Shown piece after piece: positions 22,335 to 31,400 of a DNA stretch of 64,000 bases. The translations under genes were made by a program, and so were the position numbers. The stretch is from Streptosporangium album. GTDB taxonomy: Bacteria > Actinomycetota > Actinomycetes > Streptosporangiales > Streptosporangiaceae. Position 1 is the first letter of the stretch, and each line of letters opens with the position of its first letter. The notes below the pieces were generated by a model. The model ran no database searches. It saw nothing but the letters and a program-made list of their open reading frames with translations, and was not told the DNA's origin. The stretch lies in NCBI RefSeq assembly GCF_014203795.1, contig NZ_JACHJU010000001.1:3596001-3660000 (forward strand), read 5' to 3'.

Positions 22335-24800
22335 TTGAAACTTCCCAACTCCGCGCGGGCCGTCGTGATCGGCGGCGGGGTGGCCGGATGCAGCGTGGCC
22401 TACCATCTGGCCAGGCTCGGCTGGAGCGAGGTGATCCTGGTGGAGCGGCACGAGCTGACCGAGGGCACCACCTGGCACTCGGCCGGATTCGTGGGCCAGC
22501 TCCGCTCGACCGTCACCCAGACAAAGATGATCATGTATTCGGCAGGTCTCTATCCCGAGCTGGCCGAGCTGACCGGAATGGACCCCGGCTGGCGCGGGGT
22601 GGGCGGCCTCCGCCTGGCGACCACGTCCGAGCGGGTGGAGGAGTCGCTGCGGCTGGCGGGGGCGGGGGAGACCTACGGACTGGACCTCTCGGTGCTCTCC
22701 GGCGCCGAGGCGGGAGAGATGCTGCCGCTGCTGGAGGTGCGCGACGTGCGGGCCGCGCTCTGGCTGCCCGGCGACGGCTGGCTCGACCCGGCGCTGCTGG
22801 CCAGGGCGCTGGCGGCCGGGGCTTCGATGCTGGGCGTGCAGATCTTCACCGGGACCCGGGTGACGGGGCTCGACGTGGTGGGCGGCGAGATCTCCGGGGT
22901 CCGCCTCACGTCGGGTGCCGAGGAGTGGTCGGTGCAGGCCGACACCGTGGTCATCGCGGCGGGCGCGGCCAGCGGACGGGTCGGGCGGCTGGCCGGAGTG
23001 GACATCCCGGTCGTGCCGATCAAGCATCAGTATGTCGTCACCGAACCTTTCGAGGTTCCCTCCTCTATGCCCACGGTCCGAGACCCGGACAACATCGTCT
23101 ACTTCCGGGAGGAGGGCGGCGGCATCCTGGTCGGGGGATACATCCGGACCCCGGAGACCTGGGACACGGACCGTCCGCTGGCGGAGCCTCGGACGTTGTT
23201 CGACGCTGATATGCCGAAATTTCAGGAATCCTGGGAGTCGGCGGTGCGGCGGGTCCCCGCGCTGGGCCGTACCGGGATCGTGAAGGTCGTCCACGGGCCC
23301 GAGGCGTTCACCCCCGACGGTGAGTTCCTGCTCGGCGAGACCTCGGTCCGCGGGCTGTGGGCGGCGGCCGGGTTCTGCGTCCACGGCCTGGCCGCCGCGG
23401 GCGGCGTGGGCAAGATCATGTCCGAGTGGATCGTGGACGGCTCGCCCGAGTACGACGTGTTCGGCATGGACCTGCGCCGGTTCGGCGGGCACGCCCGGTC
23501 CGCTTCCTGGGCCCGTGCCAAGGCGCTCGACTCCTATTCGAAGTACTACGACATCGTCTACCCGGGCGAGGAGCGCGCCGCCGCCCGGCCACTGCGTCGC
23601 TCCCCGGCGTGGGTACGGCATGCGGAGCTGGGGGCGGTGTTCGGCGAAAAAGCAAGCTGGGAGCGGGTCAACTGGTTCGAGTCCGACGCGGACCCGTCTC
23701 CGGGGTCACCGGAGTCGGGGGACGCGCGGGAGGTCCGGCCGCTCGGATGGGCCGGGCGGATCTGGTCCCCGGCGATCCGGCAGGAGTGCCTGGCCACGCG
23801 GGACGCGGCGGGACTGTTCGACCAGACCTCGTTCTCAAAGCTTGAAATATCAGGGCATCAGGCCCTGGTGCGGCTGCAGCGCGTCTGCGCCGGGCAGCTC
23901 GACCGCCCCCCGGGCTCGGTCGTCTACACCCAGCTCCTGAACGAGCGCGGCGGCATCGAGGCCGACCTGACCGTCACCCGCCTGGCCGAGGACAGCTTCC
24001 GCCTGGTCACCGGCACCGCCTTCGGCGTCCACGACGCGGCCTGGCTCCGTGGTCACGGTCTCGACGTCCGGGACGTCACCTCCGCCCACGCCTGCTACTG
24101 CCTGTGGGGCCCGCGCGCCCTGGACATCCTCGGCACGCTGTCGGACGACGATCTGACCTTCGGATACATGAAGGCCAGGGAGATCAGCGTGGGGAACGTC
24201 CCGGTGCTGGCCCAGCGGGTGACGTTCGTGGGCGAGTTCGGCTGGGAACTCTACTGCCCGGTGGAGTACGGGCTGACGCTCTGGGACGCGCTCATGGAGG
24301 CGGGCGCGCCGTACGGCATGCGCCCGGCCGGCTACCGGGCGATCGACTCGATGCGCCTGGAGAAGGGCTACCGCGTCTGGGGCATGGACATCACCCCCGA
24401 GACCACCCCCGTCGAGGCGGGTCTGGGCTTCGCGGTGGCCCGGGACAAGGACTTCCTCGGCCGGTCCGCGCTGGAGACGGCCGCCCGGCCCTCCCGCCTG
24501 GACGCCTCCGACGGGAGCGGCGCACCCGTCCGCCTCGCCTGCCTCGTCCTGGACGACCCCCGGCAGGTGTGCCTGGGCGGCGAGCCGGTCCGCGCCGGCG
24601 GCGAGCCGGCCTCCCGGGTGACCAGCGGAGGATACGGCCATCGGGTGGAGCGCTCGATCGCCTACGCCTACCTGCCCGCCGGGACCGCCCCCGGTGACCG
24701 GGTCGAGGTCGGCGTCACCGGCACCTGGATCGGCGCCACCGTCACCGCCGAACCCCTCTACGACCCGGCCTCCGACCGCATCAGACGCCTGCCGGCCTGA
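22335..24800 (+). CDS. FAD-dependent dimethylglycine/sarcosine dehydrogenase with GcvT domain
   Basis: An 821-residue fusion: an N-terminal DAO-type FAD domain (VVIGGGVAG at 10-18; GTTWHSAG with H48 at the position that binds FAD covalently in dimethylglycine oxidase), a middle FAO_M-like region, and a C-terminal GcvT/aminomethyltransferase domain from about 435 (ERGGIEADLTVTRL, GEFGWELY, EKGYRVWGMD). Such enzymes demethylate dimethylglycine or sarcosine and pass the one-carbon unit to tetrahydrofolate. TTG 22335 is chosen because AGAGGGG lies 9 bases upstream and conserved sequence starts right after it. Exact substrate is not proven. Confidence 0.92.
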   Translation: MKLPNSARAVVIGGGVAGCSVAYHLARLGWSEVILVERHELTEGTTWHSAGFVGQLRSTVTQTKMIMYSAGLYPELAELTGMDPGWRGVGGLRLATTSERVEESLRLAGAGETYGLDLSVLSGAEAGEMLPLLEVRDVRAALWLPGDGWLDPALLARALAAGASMLGVQIFTGTRVTGLDVVGGEISGVRLTSGAEEWSVQADTVVIAAGAASGRVGRLAGVDIPVVPIKHQYVVTEPFEVPSSMPTVRDPDNIVYFREEGGGILVGGYIRTPETWDTDRPLAEPRTLFDADMPKFQESWESAVRRVPALGRTGIVKVVHGPEAFTPDGEFLLGETSVRGLWAAAGFCVHGLAAAGGVGKIMSEWIVDGSPEYDVFGMDLRRFGGHARSASWARAKALDSYSKYYDIVYPGEERAAARPLRRSPAWVRHAELGAVFGEKASWERVNWFESDADPSPGSPESGDAREVRPLGWAGRIWSPAIRQECLATRDAAGLFDQTSFSKLEISGHQALVRLQRVCAGQLDRPPGSVVYTQLLNERGGIEADLTVTRLAEDSFRLVTGTAFGVHDAAWLRGHGLDVRDVTSAHACYCLWGPRALDILGTLSDDDLTFGYMKAREISVGNVPVLAQRVTFVGEFGWELYCPVEYGLTLWDALMEAGAPYGMRPAGYRAIDSMRLEKGYRVWGMDITPETTPVEAGLGFAVARDKDFLGRSALETAARPSRLDASDGSGAPVRLACLVLDDPRQVCLGGEPVRAGGEPASRVTSGGYGHRVERSIAYAYLPAGTAPGDRVEVGVTGTWIGATVTAEPLYDPASDRIRRLPA

Positions 24801-24845
24801 CCCCGCGCCGCCGGGCGAGGCCGCCCTTTTATCGCCTCCTTGGTG

Positions 24846-24876
24846 CCACTCATGCTACTTTTGGTAGCATGAGTGG
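24846..24876. promoter_or_regulatory. 31-bp palindrome overlapping the vapB start codon
   Basis: Perfect 13-bp arms CCACTCATGCTAC (24846-24858) and its complement (24864-24876) flank TTTTG. The antitoxin ATG (24869-24871) lies in the right arm, and no ribosome site is present upstream, so the mRNA is probably leaderless. This is a strong candidate for the VapB/VapBC autoregulatory operator. Confidence 0.8.
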
Positions 24877-25129
24877 TGGGACCAAGAAGTTCAGCGTCAC
24901 GATTCCGGAGGAGCTTGCCGCGACGGTTCAGGCACGGATCGGCACGGCCAGCTTCTCCGCGTATGTTTCTCAGGCACTGGCACGCCAGGTGGAGCGGGAC
25001 AACCTTCGCGAGCTCATCGCCGCAGCCGAATCTCAGCACGGGCCCGTGGACCGTGCGGAGGTCGACGCCAAGCGCGCCATCCTGCGGAGTGACCTCGGGC
25101 AGGGCAACGACCACACGTCAGCGGCGTGA
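24869..25129 (+). CDS. vapB: VapB-type antitoxin
   Basis: An 86-residue protein opening MSGGTKKFSVTIPEELAATV, a beta-strand/helix start typical of ribbon-helix-helix antitoxins, with an acidic-polar C-terminal half (DRAEVDAKRAIL) suited to binding the toxin. Its stop overlaps the toxin start by 4 bases (GTGA). The start codon lies inside a 31-bp palindrome, consistent with autoregulation and leaderless translation. Confidence 0.85.
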   Translation: MSGGTKKFSVTIPEELAATVQARIGTASFSAYVSQALARQVERDNLRELIAAAESQHGPVDRAEVDAKRAILRSDLGQGNDHTSAA

Positions 25130-25521
25130 CACCGGGCACGCTCGTCCTCGACTGCGAGGGCCTGTCCAGAGCGATACTTCAGACTCCGGAGCTGACCGCA
25201 TGGTTGGCGGCCGCGGAGGCGGAAGACCTCCGCGTCGTCGTCAGCGTGGCCACCCTCGTGGAAGTGTCGCATCCTCGGCTGAACCGAGCTCGCTATGAAT
25301 GGACGCTGTCCCGTCTGAATGTCGAGCCCGTTACCCGGGAGATCGCCCGTGACGCCGCACAGCTGCTCGCCGCCGCAGGCTTACACGGCCATAAACACGC
25401 CATCGACGCCATGGTCTGCGCTACCGCACTGGGCCTTCCGGGGCCGGTGACCGTGCTGACCTCCGACGTCGGGGACATCGCAGCGATCAGCCAGAACCGC
25501 CTGCGCATCGTGAAGATCTGA
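25126..25521 (+). CDS. vapC: PIN-domain ribonuclease toxin VapC
   Basis: The 131-residue product has the acidic quartet of PIN nucleases: D9 in LVLDCEG, E46 in TLVEVS, D94 in HAIDAMV and D114/D117 in TSDVGDI. Such toxins cleave RNA (often tRNA or rRNA) and are held inactive by their VapB partner. The GTG start overlaps the antitoxin stop, a classic type II module layout. All catalytic residues are present, so it looks functional. Confidence 0.88.
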   Translation: MTPGTLVLDCEGLSRAILQTPELTAWLAAAEAEDLRVVVSVATLVEVSHPRLNRARYEWTLSRLNVEPVTREIARDAAQLLAAAGLHGHKHAIDAMVCATALGLPGPVTVLTSDVGDIAAISQNRLRIVKI

Positions 25522-25593
25522 CGTCGGCCGGCCTGCCACGTCGGTGAGCCGGCGACCGATGCCCCTGACAAGTCACCACGGAGAGATGGGTCG

Positions 25594-26256
25594 CTAGAGG
25601 GTGCCGAGGCAGGTGACGGTCCGGTGGACGGGGATTCCGGGGGCGGGTGACGCCTCCGTACGGTTCACCCAGCAGAAGTCCACCCCGGCGGCCTGCGCGC
25701 AGCCGCCGTCGCTCGCCGGGGAGTCACCGACCATGAGCGCGTCACCGGCTCTGGCCTCCAGCAGATCCAGGGTGTGGTGGAGCAGCTCTCCGTCGGGTTT
25801 GCGCAGCCCCACCTCGGGTGCGATCACCACGTGTTCGAAGAACCCGCCGATCCGGGTACGGCGGAGCTTGGCCCGCTGCACGTGGGCGATGCCGTCGGTC
25901 ACCAGGGCCAGCCTGAACCGCCGGGACAGCCGCCGCAGGGCGGCGCTGGCCTCGGGGAACAGCGTCACGTTCCGGCCGAGCGCTTCCTCGAACGCGACCG
26001 CGACCGCGGGAAGGGCGCCCATCCTGGCCCAGCGTTCCAGCCGCAGCTCGGCGAGGGTGATCCGATGCTCGCGGTAGGCGGCCCAGAGCGGCTCGTTCGC
26101 GGCGTGGAACCGCGCCAGGAACTCGGCGCGGCCCATCCGGAAGAAACGGTGGTGGACCTCATGAAGCGCGCCGCGCTCCGTCCGGGCGTAGTCGACCACA
26201 GTCCCGTCCAGATCGACCAGCAGGACCTGGTAACGATGCTCCCTCGCCGAGCCCAT
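25594..26256 (-). CDS. HAD-family hydrolase (pyrimidine nucleotidase-like)
   Basis: The 220-residue enzyme has all four HAD motifs: LLVDLDGTVVDY (D15, D17), LVTDG, LRKPDG and VGDSPASDG. The helical cap and size match the YjjG-type nucleotidases, which dephosphorylate non-canonical pyrimidine nucleotides. ATG 26256 follows GGAG by about 5 bases. Its first 98 bases overlap the end of the upstream thymidylate-synthase-like gene in another frame. As the last gene of a three-gene operon it may act on that enzyme's product or substrate (inference). Confidence 0.88.
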   Translation of the reverse strand: MGSAREHRYQVLLVDLDGTVVDYARTERGALHEVHHRFFRMGRAEFLARFHAANEPLWAAYREHRITLAELRLERWARMGALPAVAVAFEEALGRNVTLFPEASAALRRLSRRFRLALVTDGIAHVQRAKLRRTRIGGFFEHVVIAPEVGLRKPDGELLHHTLDLLEARAGDALMVGDSPASDGGCAQAAGVDFCWVNRTEASPAPGIPVHRTVTCLGTL

Positions 26257-26878
26257 CGCGCTCCGACAGCCGGAGGATCTCCTCGACCGTCGCCGCGTCC
26301 ACGGCATAGATGTGAGGAACGTCGACGAAGACCCTCATTGGTCCACAACCCACCCCGAGGTCGTCGGCGACCTCGCTCTGAATACTACGCAGCGGCACGT
26401 AGTTCAGATAGGACGTGAACACGTTCTGCGACCGGAAGGCGGCCGTCATCACCAGCCGCCCGTCGCGGAGCCGGAAGGCCAGGCTGGTGAGGCAGGGCAC
26501 CGCGTCGGCGGGCTCGCCCGGGACGGTGAGGGAGATCCAGCCGCTCTTGCTGTACGGCTTGGCGCGCAGCACCTCGGCGATCCAGCGGAGCTGGTCGACG
26601 CCGAGAAGCCGGCGGAGCCGGCCGCCGTAGCTGTACTTGAAGGGCGGGACGATCGCGCACTCGCTGAACTTGCTGGCGTACAGCGGGATCTTCCCCGAGT
26701 CGCCGTAGGTCTCCAGGATCGGATCGTCCCAGCCGAGCTCGGTGATCTCGAACAGCACCGCCTGGGTTTCGACGATCGGGCCCCGGTCGTCCTCGGCGGG
26801 CCTGCCGTTGGTCCTTACGTGTCGCATCAGCCAGATCCACGTCTCCCCACAAGACGCGAATCTGAGGAGGTCGGGCAT
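26159..26878 (-). CDS. thymidylate synthase-like protein
   Basis: The 239-residue product resembles thymidylate synthase/dCMP hydroxymethylase rather than true ThyA. It keeps the catalytic cysteine in AVPCLTSLAF (C129), the phosphate-binding arginine in FRSQNVF (R149), the nucleobase-sensing asparagine in SYLNYVP (N159) and the His/Tyr of DVPHIY (H189, Y191). It lacks the N-terminal part and the length (about 265) of normal ThyA. Family members include C5-hydroxymethyl or methyl transferases for nucleotide antibiotics and modified phage bases. Residues beyond about 208 overlap the HAD gene and look like a frame shadow. It starts directly after the stop of the membrane-protein gene (TGA then ATG). 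Confidence 0.75.
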   Translation of the reverse strand: MPDLLRFASCGETWIWLMRHVRTNGRPAEDDRGPIVETQAVLFEITELGWDDPILETYGDSGKIPLYASKFSECAIVPPFKYSYGGRLRRLLGVDQLRWIAEVLRAKPYSKSGWISLTVPGEPADAVPCLTSLAFRLRDGRLVMTAAFRSQNVFTSYLNYVPLRSIQSEVADDLGVGCGPMRVFVDVPHIYAVDAATVEEILRLSERDGLGEGASLPGPAGRSGRDCGRLRPDGARRAS

Positions 26879-27583
26879 TCAGGTCTCCACGTTGGGGAAA
26901 TGGAATGGGTTGTGTGGGAGTCGGCGCTGCCGGGAGACGTTGGCACGGACGTAGTAGACGAAGTAGTGCACCAGCGCGAGCAGTCCGATGATCACTAGGA
27001 GGAGGGCGACGTTGGGTGCGGATCCGACCACGCCGAGCACGCCGGCCGCGATGTAGGCGCTGTTGACCAGGGCCAGCATCATCACGTTGGTCCCCGGCCA
27101 GGCGAGCGGCGCGTAGGTCTCGGGATAGCGGGGATCCACCGGCAGGTTGGGGGTCCAGCCGAGGGCCGAAAAATGGTCCTTGAGCTGGACCACGTAGAGG
27201 AGGCGGAAGTTGTTGAGGGCGCGCGCCGTCCGCATGTGCGCGTTCACCGCCTCGATCAGCCGCAGGAACGGCAGGATGTTCAGCAGCCCGAACGCGGCGA
27301 CCGTCGCGAACATGTACCACGGCACACCGTCCCAGGAGGTCAGTGCCGCCGGGTTGATCACTTTTGCGCTCGCCAGCGCGATGGCGGCGGCGAACGGGGC
27401 GGCCAGCAGGCTCATGGAGAGCCTGGTCATCTTGAGCCGTTCGTCCTTGGCGGCGAGGTAGACGTTGTAGGTCCCGGTGAAATCCACGGCCACGAGCTGG
27501 AGGAAGTCCTTCGGTTCCACGGGCAGGTTGTCGAGCCTCTCGGGCAGCGACTCCGCGGTCATACGCGGCGACATCTTCCGCAT
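26879..27583 (-). CDS. four-helix membrane protein in operon with TS-like and HAD enzymes
   Basis: I do not recognise the family. The 234-residue product has a soluble N-terminus (about 50 residues, containing DFLQLVAVDFTGTYN), a hydrophobic hairpin (LSMSLLAAPFAAAIALASA and WYMFATVAAFGLLNILP), a polar middle with NAHMRTARALNNFRLL, then two further helices (NVMMLALVNSAYIAAGVLG and NVALLLVIIGLLALVHYF). The tail is basic. The layout of paired helices with soluble segments recalls 2TM effector-like proteins, but no specific homology is claimed. ATG 27583 is the chosen start; 27562 is an alternative. Its stop abuts the next start, so the three genes form one transcript. Confidence 0.75.
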   Translation of the reverse strand: MRKMSPRMTAESLPERLDNLPVEPKDFLQLVAVDFTGTYNVYLAAKDERLKMTRLSMSLLAAPFAAAIALASAKVINPAALTSWDGVPWYMFATVAAFGLLNILPFLRLIEAVNAHMRTARALNNFRLLYVVQLKDHFSALGWTPNLPVDPRYPETYAPLAWPGTNVMMLALVNSAYIAAGVLGVVGSAPNVALLLVIIGLLALVHYFVYYVRANVSRQRRLPHNPFHFPNVET

Positions 27584-27768
27584 CGGAACCCACTCTCGGG
27601 GCTGGCGGACGTGCGCGGTAAGCCAATTTTGACGCACCTGTCAGCTCTTTGGGCGCGATTCACCAGATCTCTCACAACTTCTCGGAACTCACTCCCGCGG
27701 GGAACGGCTCGGGAGATGTTTCCGAGGCATGTGCGGGTGGACGGCGGTGCTCTGCGTAGGCTCCTGGT

Positions 27769-28122
27769 GTGGATGAGAGCCCGGAGTACATCAGGTATCG
27801 CCAGGACTCGGCGGTGCTCGCCGAGATCGGACGTTTCCTCGATCCCCAGGTCGCGCGCCTCACCGTCCGGCTGTCCGGGGACCTGGCACGGGCCGCCGCC
27901 GCCGCGTGGGACCGTGACGAGGAGGGGGAGGCGGGTGAGGAGACCGCGGAGCAGGCCCGTGTCCGTGACCGCGCGGCATCCCTGGCGCTGATCGGCCTCG
28001 CCGTGTCGGACCGCGGCGTCGCCTCGGGCGAGGAGATCGTCGTGGACCTGGACGTGACGGAGGTGGCGGCGGCCCTTCTGGCCGCCTACGACGAGGACGT
28101 CATCTCGCTGGAATCCCCCTGA
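27769..28122 (+). CDS. hypothetical protein, 117 aa
   Basis: The frame starts GTG at 27769 (MDESPEYIRYRQDSAV). No ribosome site precedes it, but TAGGCT lies 7 bases upstream, the right distance for a -10 box of a leaderless transcript. The product is acidic, helical and Asp/Glu-rich, with two conserved-looking blocks (LAEIGRFLDPQVARLTV and VSGDRGVASGEEIVVD-type text near 80-95). It is divergent from the TS-like operon. No function can be given. Confidence 0.6.
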   Translation: MDESPEYIRYRQDSAVLAEIGRFLDPQVARLTVRLSGDLARAAAAAWDRDEEGEAGEETAEQARVRDRAASLALIGLAVSDRGVASGEEIVVDLDVTEVAAALLAAYDEDVISLESP

Positions 28123-28182
28123 ACCGGTGACGTCCTGAGAGGGATACACGGCCGTCGCCTCCACCAGGGCGGGCCGCCAGGG

Positions 28183-28242
28183 CTACCGCGCCCTCCGCGT
28201 GCTGGCCGTGATGGAGAGCGCGCCCGCACTTTCGGTTGACAT
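28183..28242 (-). CDS. possible 19-residue peptide
   Basis: A short frame MSTESAGALSITASTRRAR is preceded by a good ribosome site (CGAAGGAG, 7 bases upstream) in a 340-base gap with no other gene. It contains no cysteine and no known leader motif. It may be a small peptide gene or the remains of a longer gene; evidence is only the start context. Confidence 0.25.
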   Translation of the reverse strand: MSTESAGALSITASTRRAR

Positions 28243-28405
28243 CGGAAACTCCTTCGACCCGCAGTTCACAGGGCGGGCGTTCCCTCCGTCCTGCCAGGTA
28301 TGCGCGTCTGGTGACTTCCGATGGCTCGAAAACCACGAGAACTGACATGATTTCGATGCTTTAGGAAGGTTTTGGTGGCATTTAAAACGTGGTGTTCGCG
28401 GGTGC

Positions 28406-28430
28406 CGCCGGGAGGTCGGGCCTCCCGGCG
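28406..28430. terminator. hairpin terminator after the glucanase gene
   Basis: Arms CGCCGGGAGG (28406-28415) and CCTCCCGGCG (28421-28430) surround a 5-base loop, 33 bases past the stop of the minus-strand glucanase gene. The stretch read next (GTTTTAAA) is A/T-rich. Confidence 0.75.
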
Positions 28431-28462
28431 ACACCCTTGTGTCTCCCGCCGGTCCGGACTTC

Positions 28463-31400
28463 CTAGGGGTTGGTGGTGATGGTGAAGGTCGACGTCGTGT
28501 TCTTCACGTTCGTCGCGTTGTTGCTCAGCTTCAGGTTGTTGAACGTCACCGAACCGACCGCCGGTCCCTGACCGGGCTCCGGCAGCTCGTTGGCCCAGAT
28601 GCCGTACCCGGACTTGGCGTCGAAGGCGTCACCGCTCCGCTGAGCACCCGAGATCGAGACGTTCGTGAAGACGGTGTCCTTGACCGGGAACTGCGGCTGG
28701 CCTCCGACGTAGTTCGTCTGGAACATGATGCCGCTGTAGGTCGGGTCCACGATGTCCACGTCACTGACGCGGATGCCCTGGAAGATCTTCGAGGCGGAGA
28801 AGACCCAGATCGCCGGGAAGACCTGCGAGCCCCAGAAGTGGCCGCCGGCCCGGACGATGGAGATGTTCTCGAACTTCGTCGGCGGGTCGGCGCCGAAGCC
28901 GTTCATCGGGTAGCCGAAGTCGAGCGAGCTGATCGTGATCCCGGAGTAGACCAGCGTGTCGGCGATGTAGATGTTCCGGAAGACGTTGTCGTATCCGCCG
29001 TAGACCGCGACACCGGCGGCGCGCCAGGTCAGGATGGACGTGAGGTTCTCGTAGACGTTGCCCTTCATGTCGGACCCGCCGGCGTCGATGGCCGAGAACA
29101 GCGCGAAGCTGTCGTCGCCCGTCGCACGGGCCTCGTTGTTGGTGACGTGGTTGTCCGTGCTGCCGTTCGTCATGTTGATGCCGTCGGCGAACAGGTTGCG
29201 GATGCGGGAGTTCTTGATCGTCACACGGTCGGTGTTCGCGCCCCAGTAGAGGCAGACCATGTGCTCGTTCCAGATGTTGTCGATCACCACGTCGGCGACG
29301 TTGGCGAAGTCGAACACCTTGCCCGGACCGTCGATGCGCGAGGTGTAGTTGCCGAAGTAGGCGAAGTTCGCGAACGAGGAGCCGTTGGCCGTCCCCTCGG
29401 CGCGGAACCCGATGTCGGTGTTGTCCTGGGTCGTCGGGGCGCGGAACTGGGTGTACCAAGGACCGGCGCCCACCACCTTGACCGCCTTGCCGTACACCTG
29501 GAACTTGCTCGCCGTCTGGTAGGTGCCGGGCGGCAGGTAGACGCCGACCAGGGTGCCCGTGTTGTCCATCCGCACCTTGTCGAGCGCGTTCTGCACGTCC
29601 TGGTGGGTGAAGCCCGCCGGCACCGTGTACTTGGCGGGGTCGGGGTTGGCGATGGGCGCGACCTGCTCGAGGTTGATGAAGTCGATCGCGTACGTCGTCG
29701 TGTTGGCGGGGTCCTTCTGCAGCCGGATCTTGCTGCCGGCCGGGACGGTCGTCCCGAGCATGACGCTGGCCTCGTCGTAGATGTGGCGCGGCCCGCCCGC
29801 TCCCGGCGAGTTGCCGGGGCTCGTCTCGTTCCCGTACAGCCAGGCGTACTTGGAGGTCAGGTTGACGGGCTTGAGGAAGGTGCCGTTGACGTAGATGTTG
29901 AGCGTCGAGTCGATCCCGCCGCCGCCCGCCGCGTCGGGGATGGAGAAGCGGGTGACCAGGGTGTTCGTGCTGGCCTTGGTCGTGAACTCGACGTAGCTGC
30001 CGCTGGAGTTCAGCGTCACCGCCCTGCGGCCGGAGGCCTCGCCCGCCGGGTCGCCGATGTCCCTGTTCGGGCCGACGACGGCCGCGCCGCCGCCGACGAC
30101 GGCGTCCTCGGCCTCGTACATGTCGTAGGGCATGTTGGCGCCGCGCCCGACGAAGAACGACTGCGTGCCGGTGTTGTTCTGCCGCTTCACCGGCAGTTCG
30201 TTGGCGTCGTCGGCCAGCACCGTCTTCACGGTGTACTTGCCGTTGGCGGCCGTCCACGTGCCCAGGTTGACGGGGCTCGCGGTGGCGCCGGCCGCGATGA
30301 CGCCGCTGGAGGAGCCGGTCAGGGTGCGGACGACGGTGCCCGCGTCGTTGAGAACCGTCAGCGTGATGCCGTGCGTGCCACCCGCGGAGGCCACGGTGCC
30401 CTGGTTCCTGATCACCGTGGAGAAGGTGACGACGTTGCCGTTCGCCGGGTTGCTCGGCGTCCAGCTGGTCGTCGCGACGAGGTCCGAGCTGTCGACGGGC
30501 TTGACGACGAGCGGGGACGGGGCCGTGTAGCCGTTGTTCGTCTCGTTCTGCTCGATGACGCTGTTGGCCTCGTCGACCTTGGCGCTCAACGGATAGGTGC
30601 CCGCGTCACGGGGGCCGATGGCGGCGGAGACGGTAGAGGACGCTCCGGCCGCCAGCGCACCGACGGAGGCGGTGCCGACCTTGGCGGTGCCCAGGTAGAA
30701 GTTCACGTTCGTCACGCCGGAGGCCGCCGTCCCGGCGTTCTTGACCGTGGCCGACAGGGTGACGGAGTCGGTCTCGACCGGAGCCGCGGGAGATGACGAC
30801 ATGCCCGTGATCGTCAGGTCCGGGTTCGGGGCCGGCGTGCCGATGACCTGGAACTCGGCGACCTGGCCGGCGGGCGCCCCGGAGTTCGTGGTGATCTTGA
30901 GCTGGACGTCGGCGACCGTGGCGCCGACCGGGATCGTCACGGTGTTACCGGAGGCGGGGTTGAAGGTGTAGACCGCCGCCGACGACAGGCTGGTGAAGGA
31001 GGACGAGCTCTGCTCGCGTCCGAGCACCTGGATGGTCTGCGTGCGCGTCGCCCAGGCGCTGTCGGGGTTCAGCTTCAGCACGACCGAGTCGACGGAGGCG
31101 TTCGAGCCCAGCTGCACGGTCAGCGTGTTGGGGTAGCTGCCGCCGTTGCCCTCCCAGTAGGTCGTCACGCTGTTGTCGTTGGCGTTCGCGGCCACGAAGG
31201 TGAAGACCGAGGAGGACGCGGTGATCGGCTTGCCCACGGCCAGGTTGGAGCCGCCACCGCCGCTGCCGGTACGCGTGACGGTGTTGCTGCCCGAGGACTG
31301 GTTGCCGGCGGCGTCTTTCGCCTTGACGTAGTACGACACGGTCGCGGTGTCCGGCTGGGTGTCGGTGTAGGTCAGGACGTTGCCCGCCACGCTGCCGCGC

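Noticed and set aside
28439..30796. 785-codon plus-strand frame opposite the glucanase gene
   Set aside because: Val/Asp/Arg-rich composition with no domain; shadow of the minus-strand gene, which has a signal peptide and recognisable domains.
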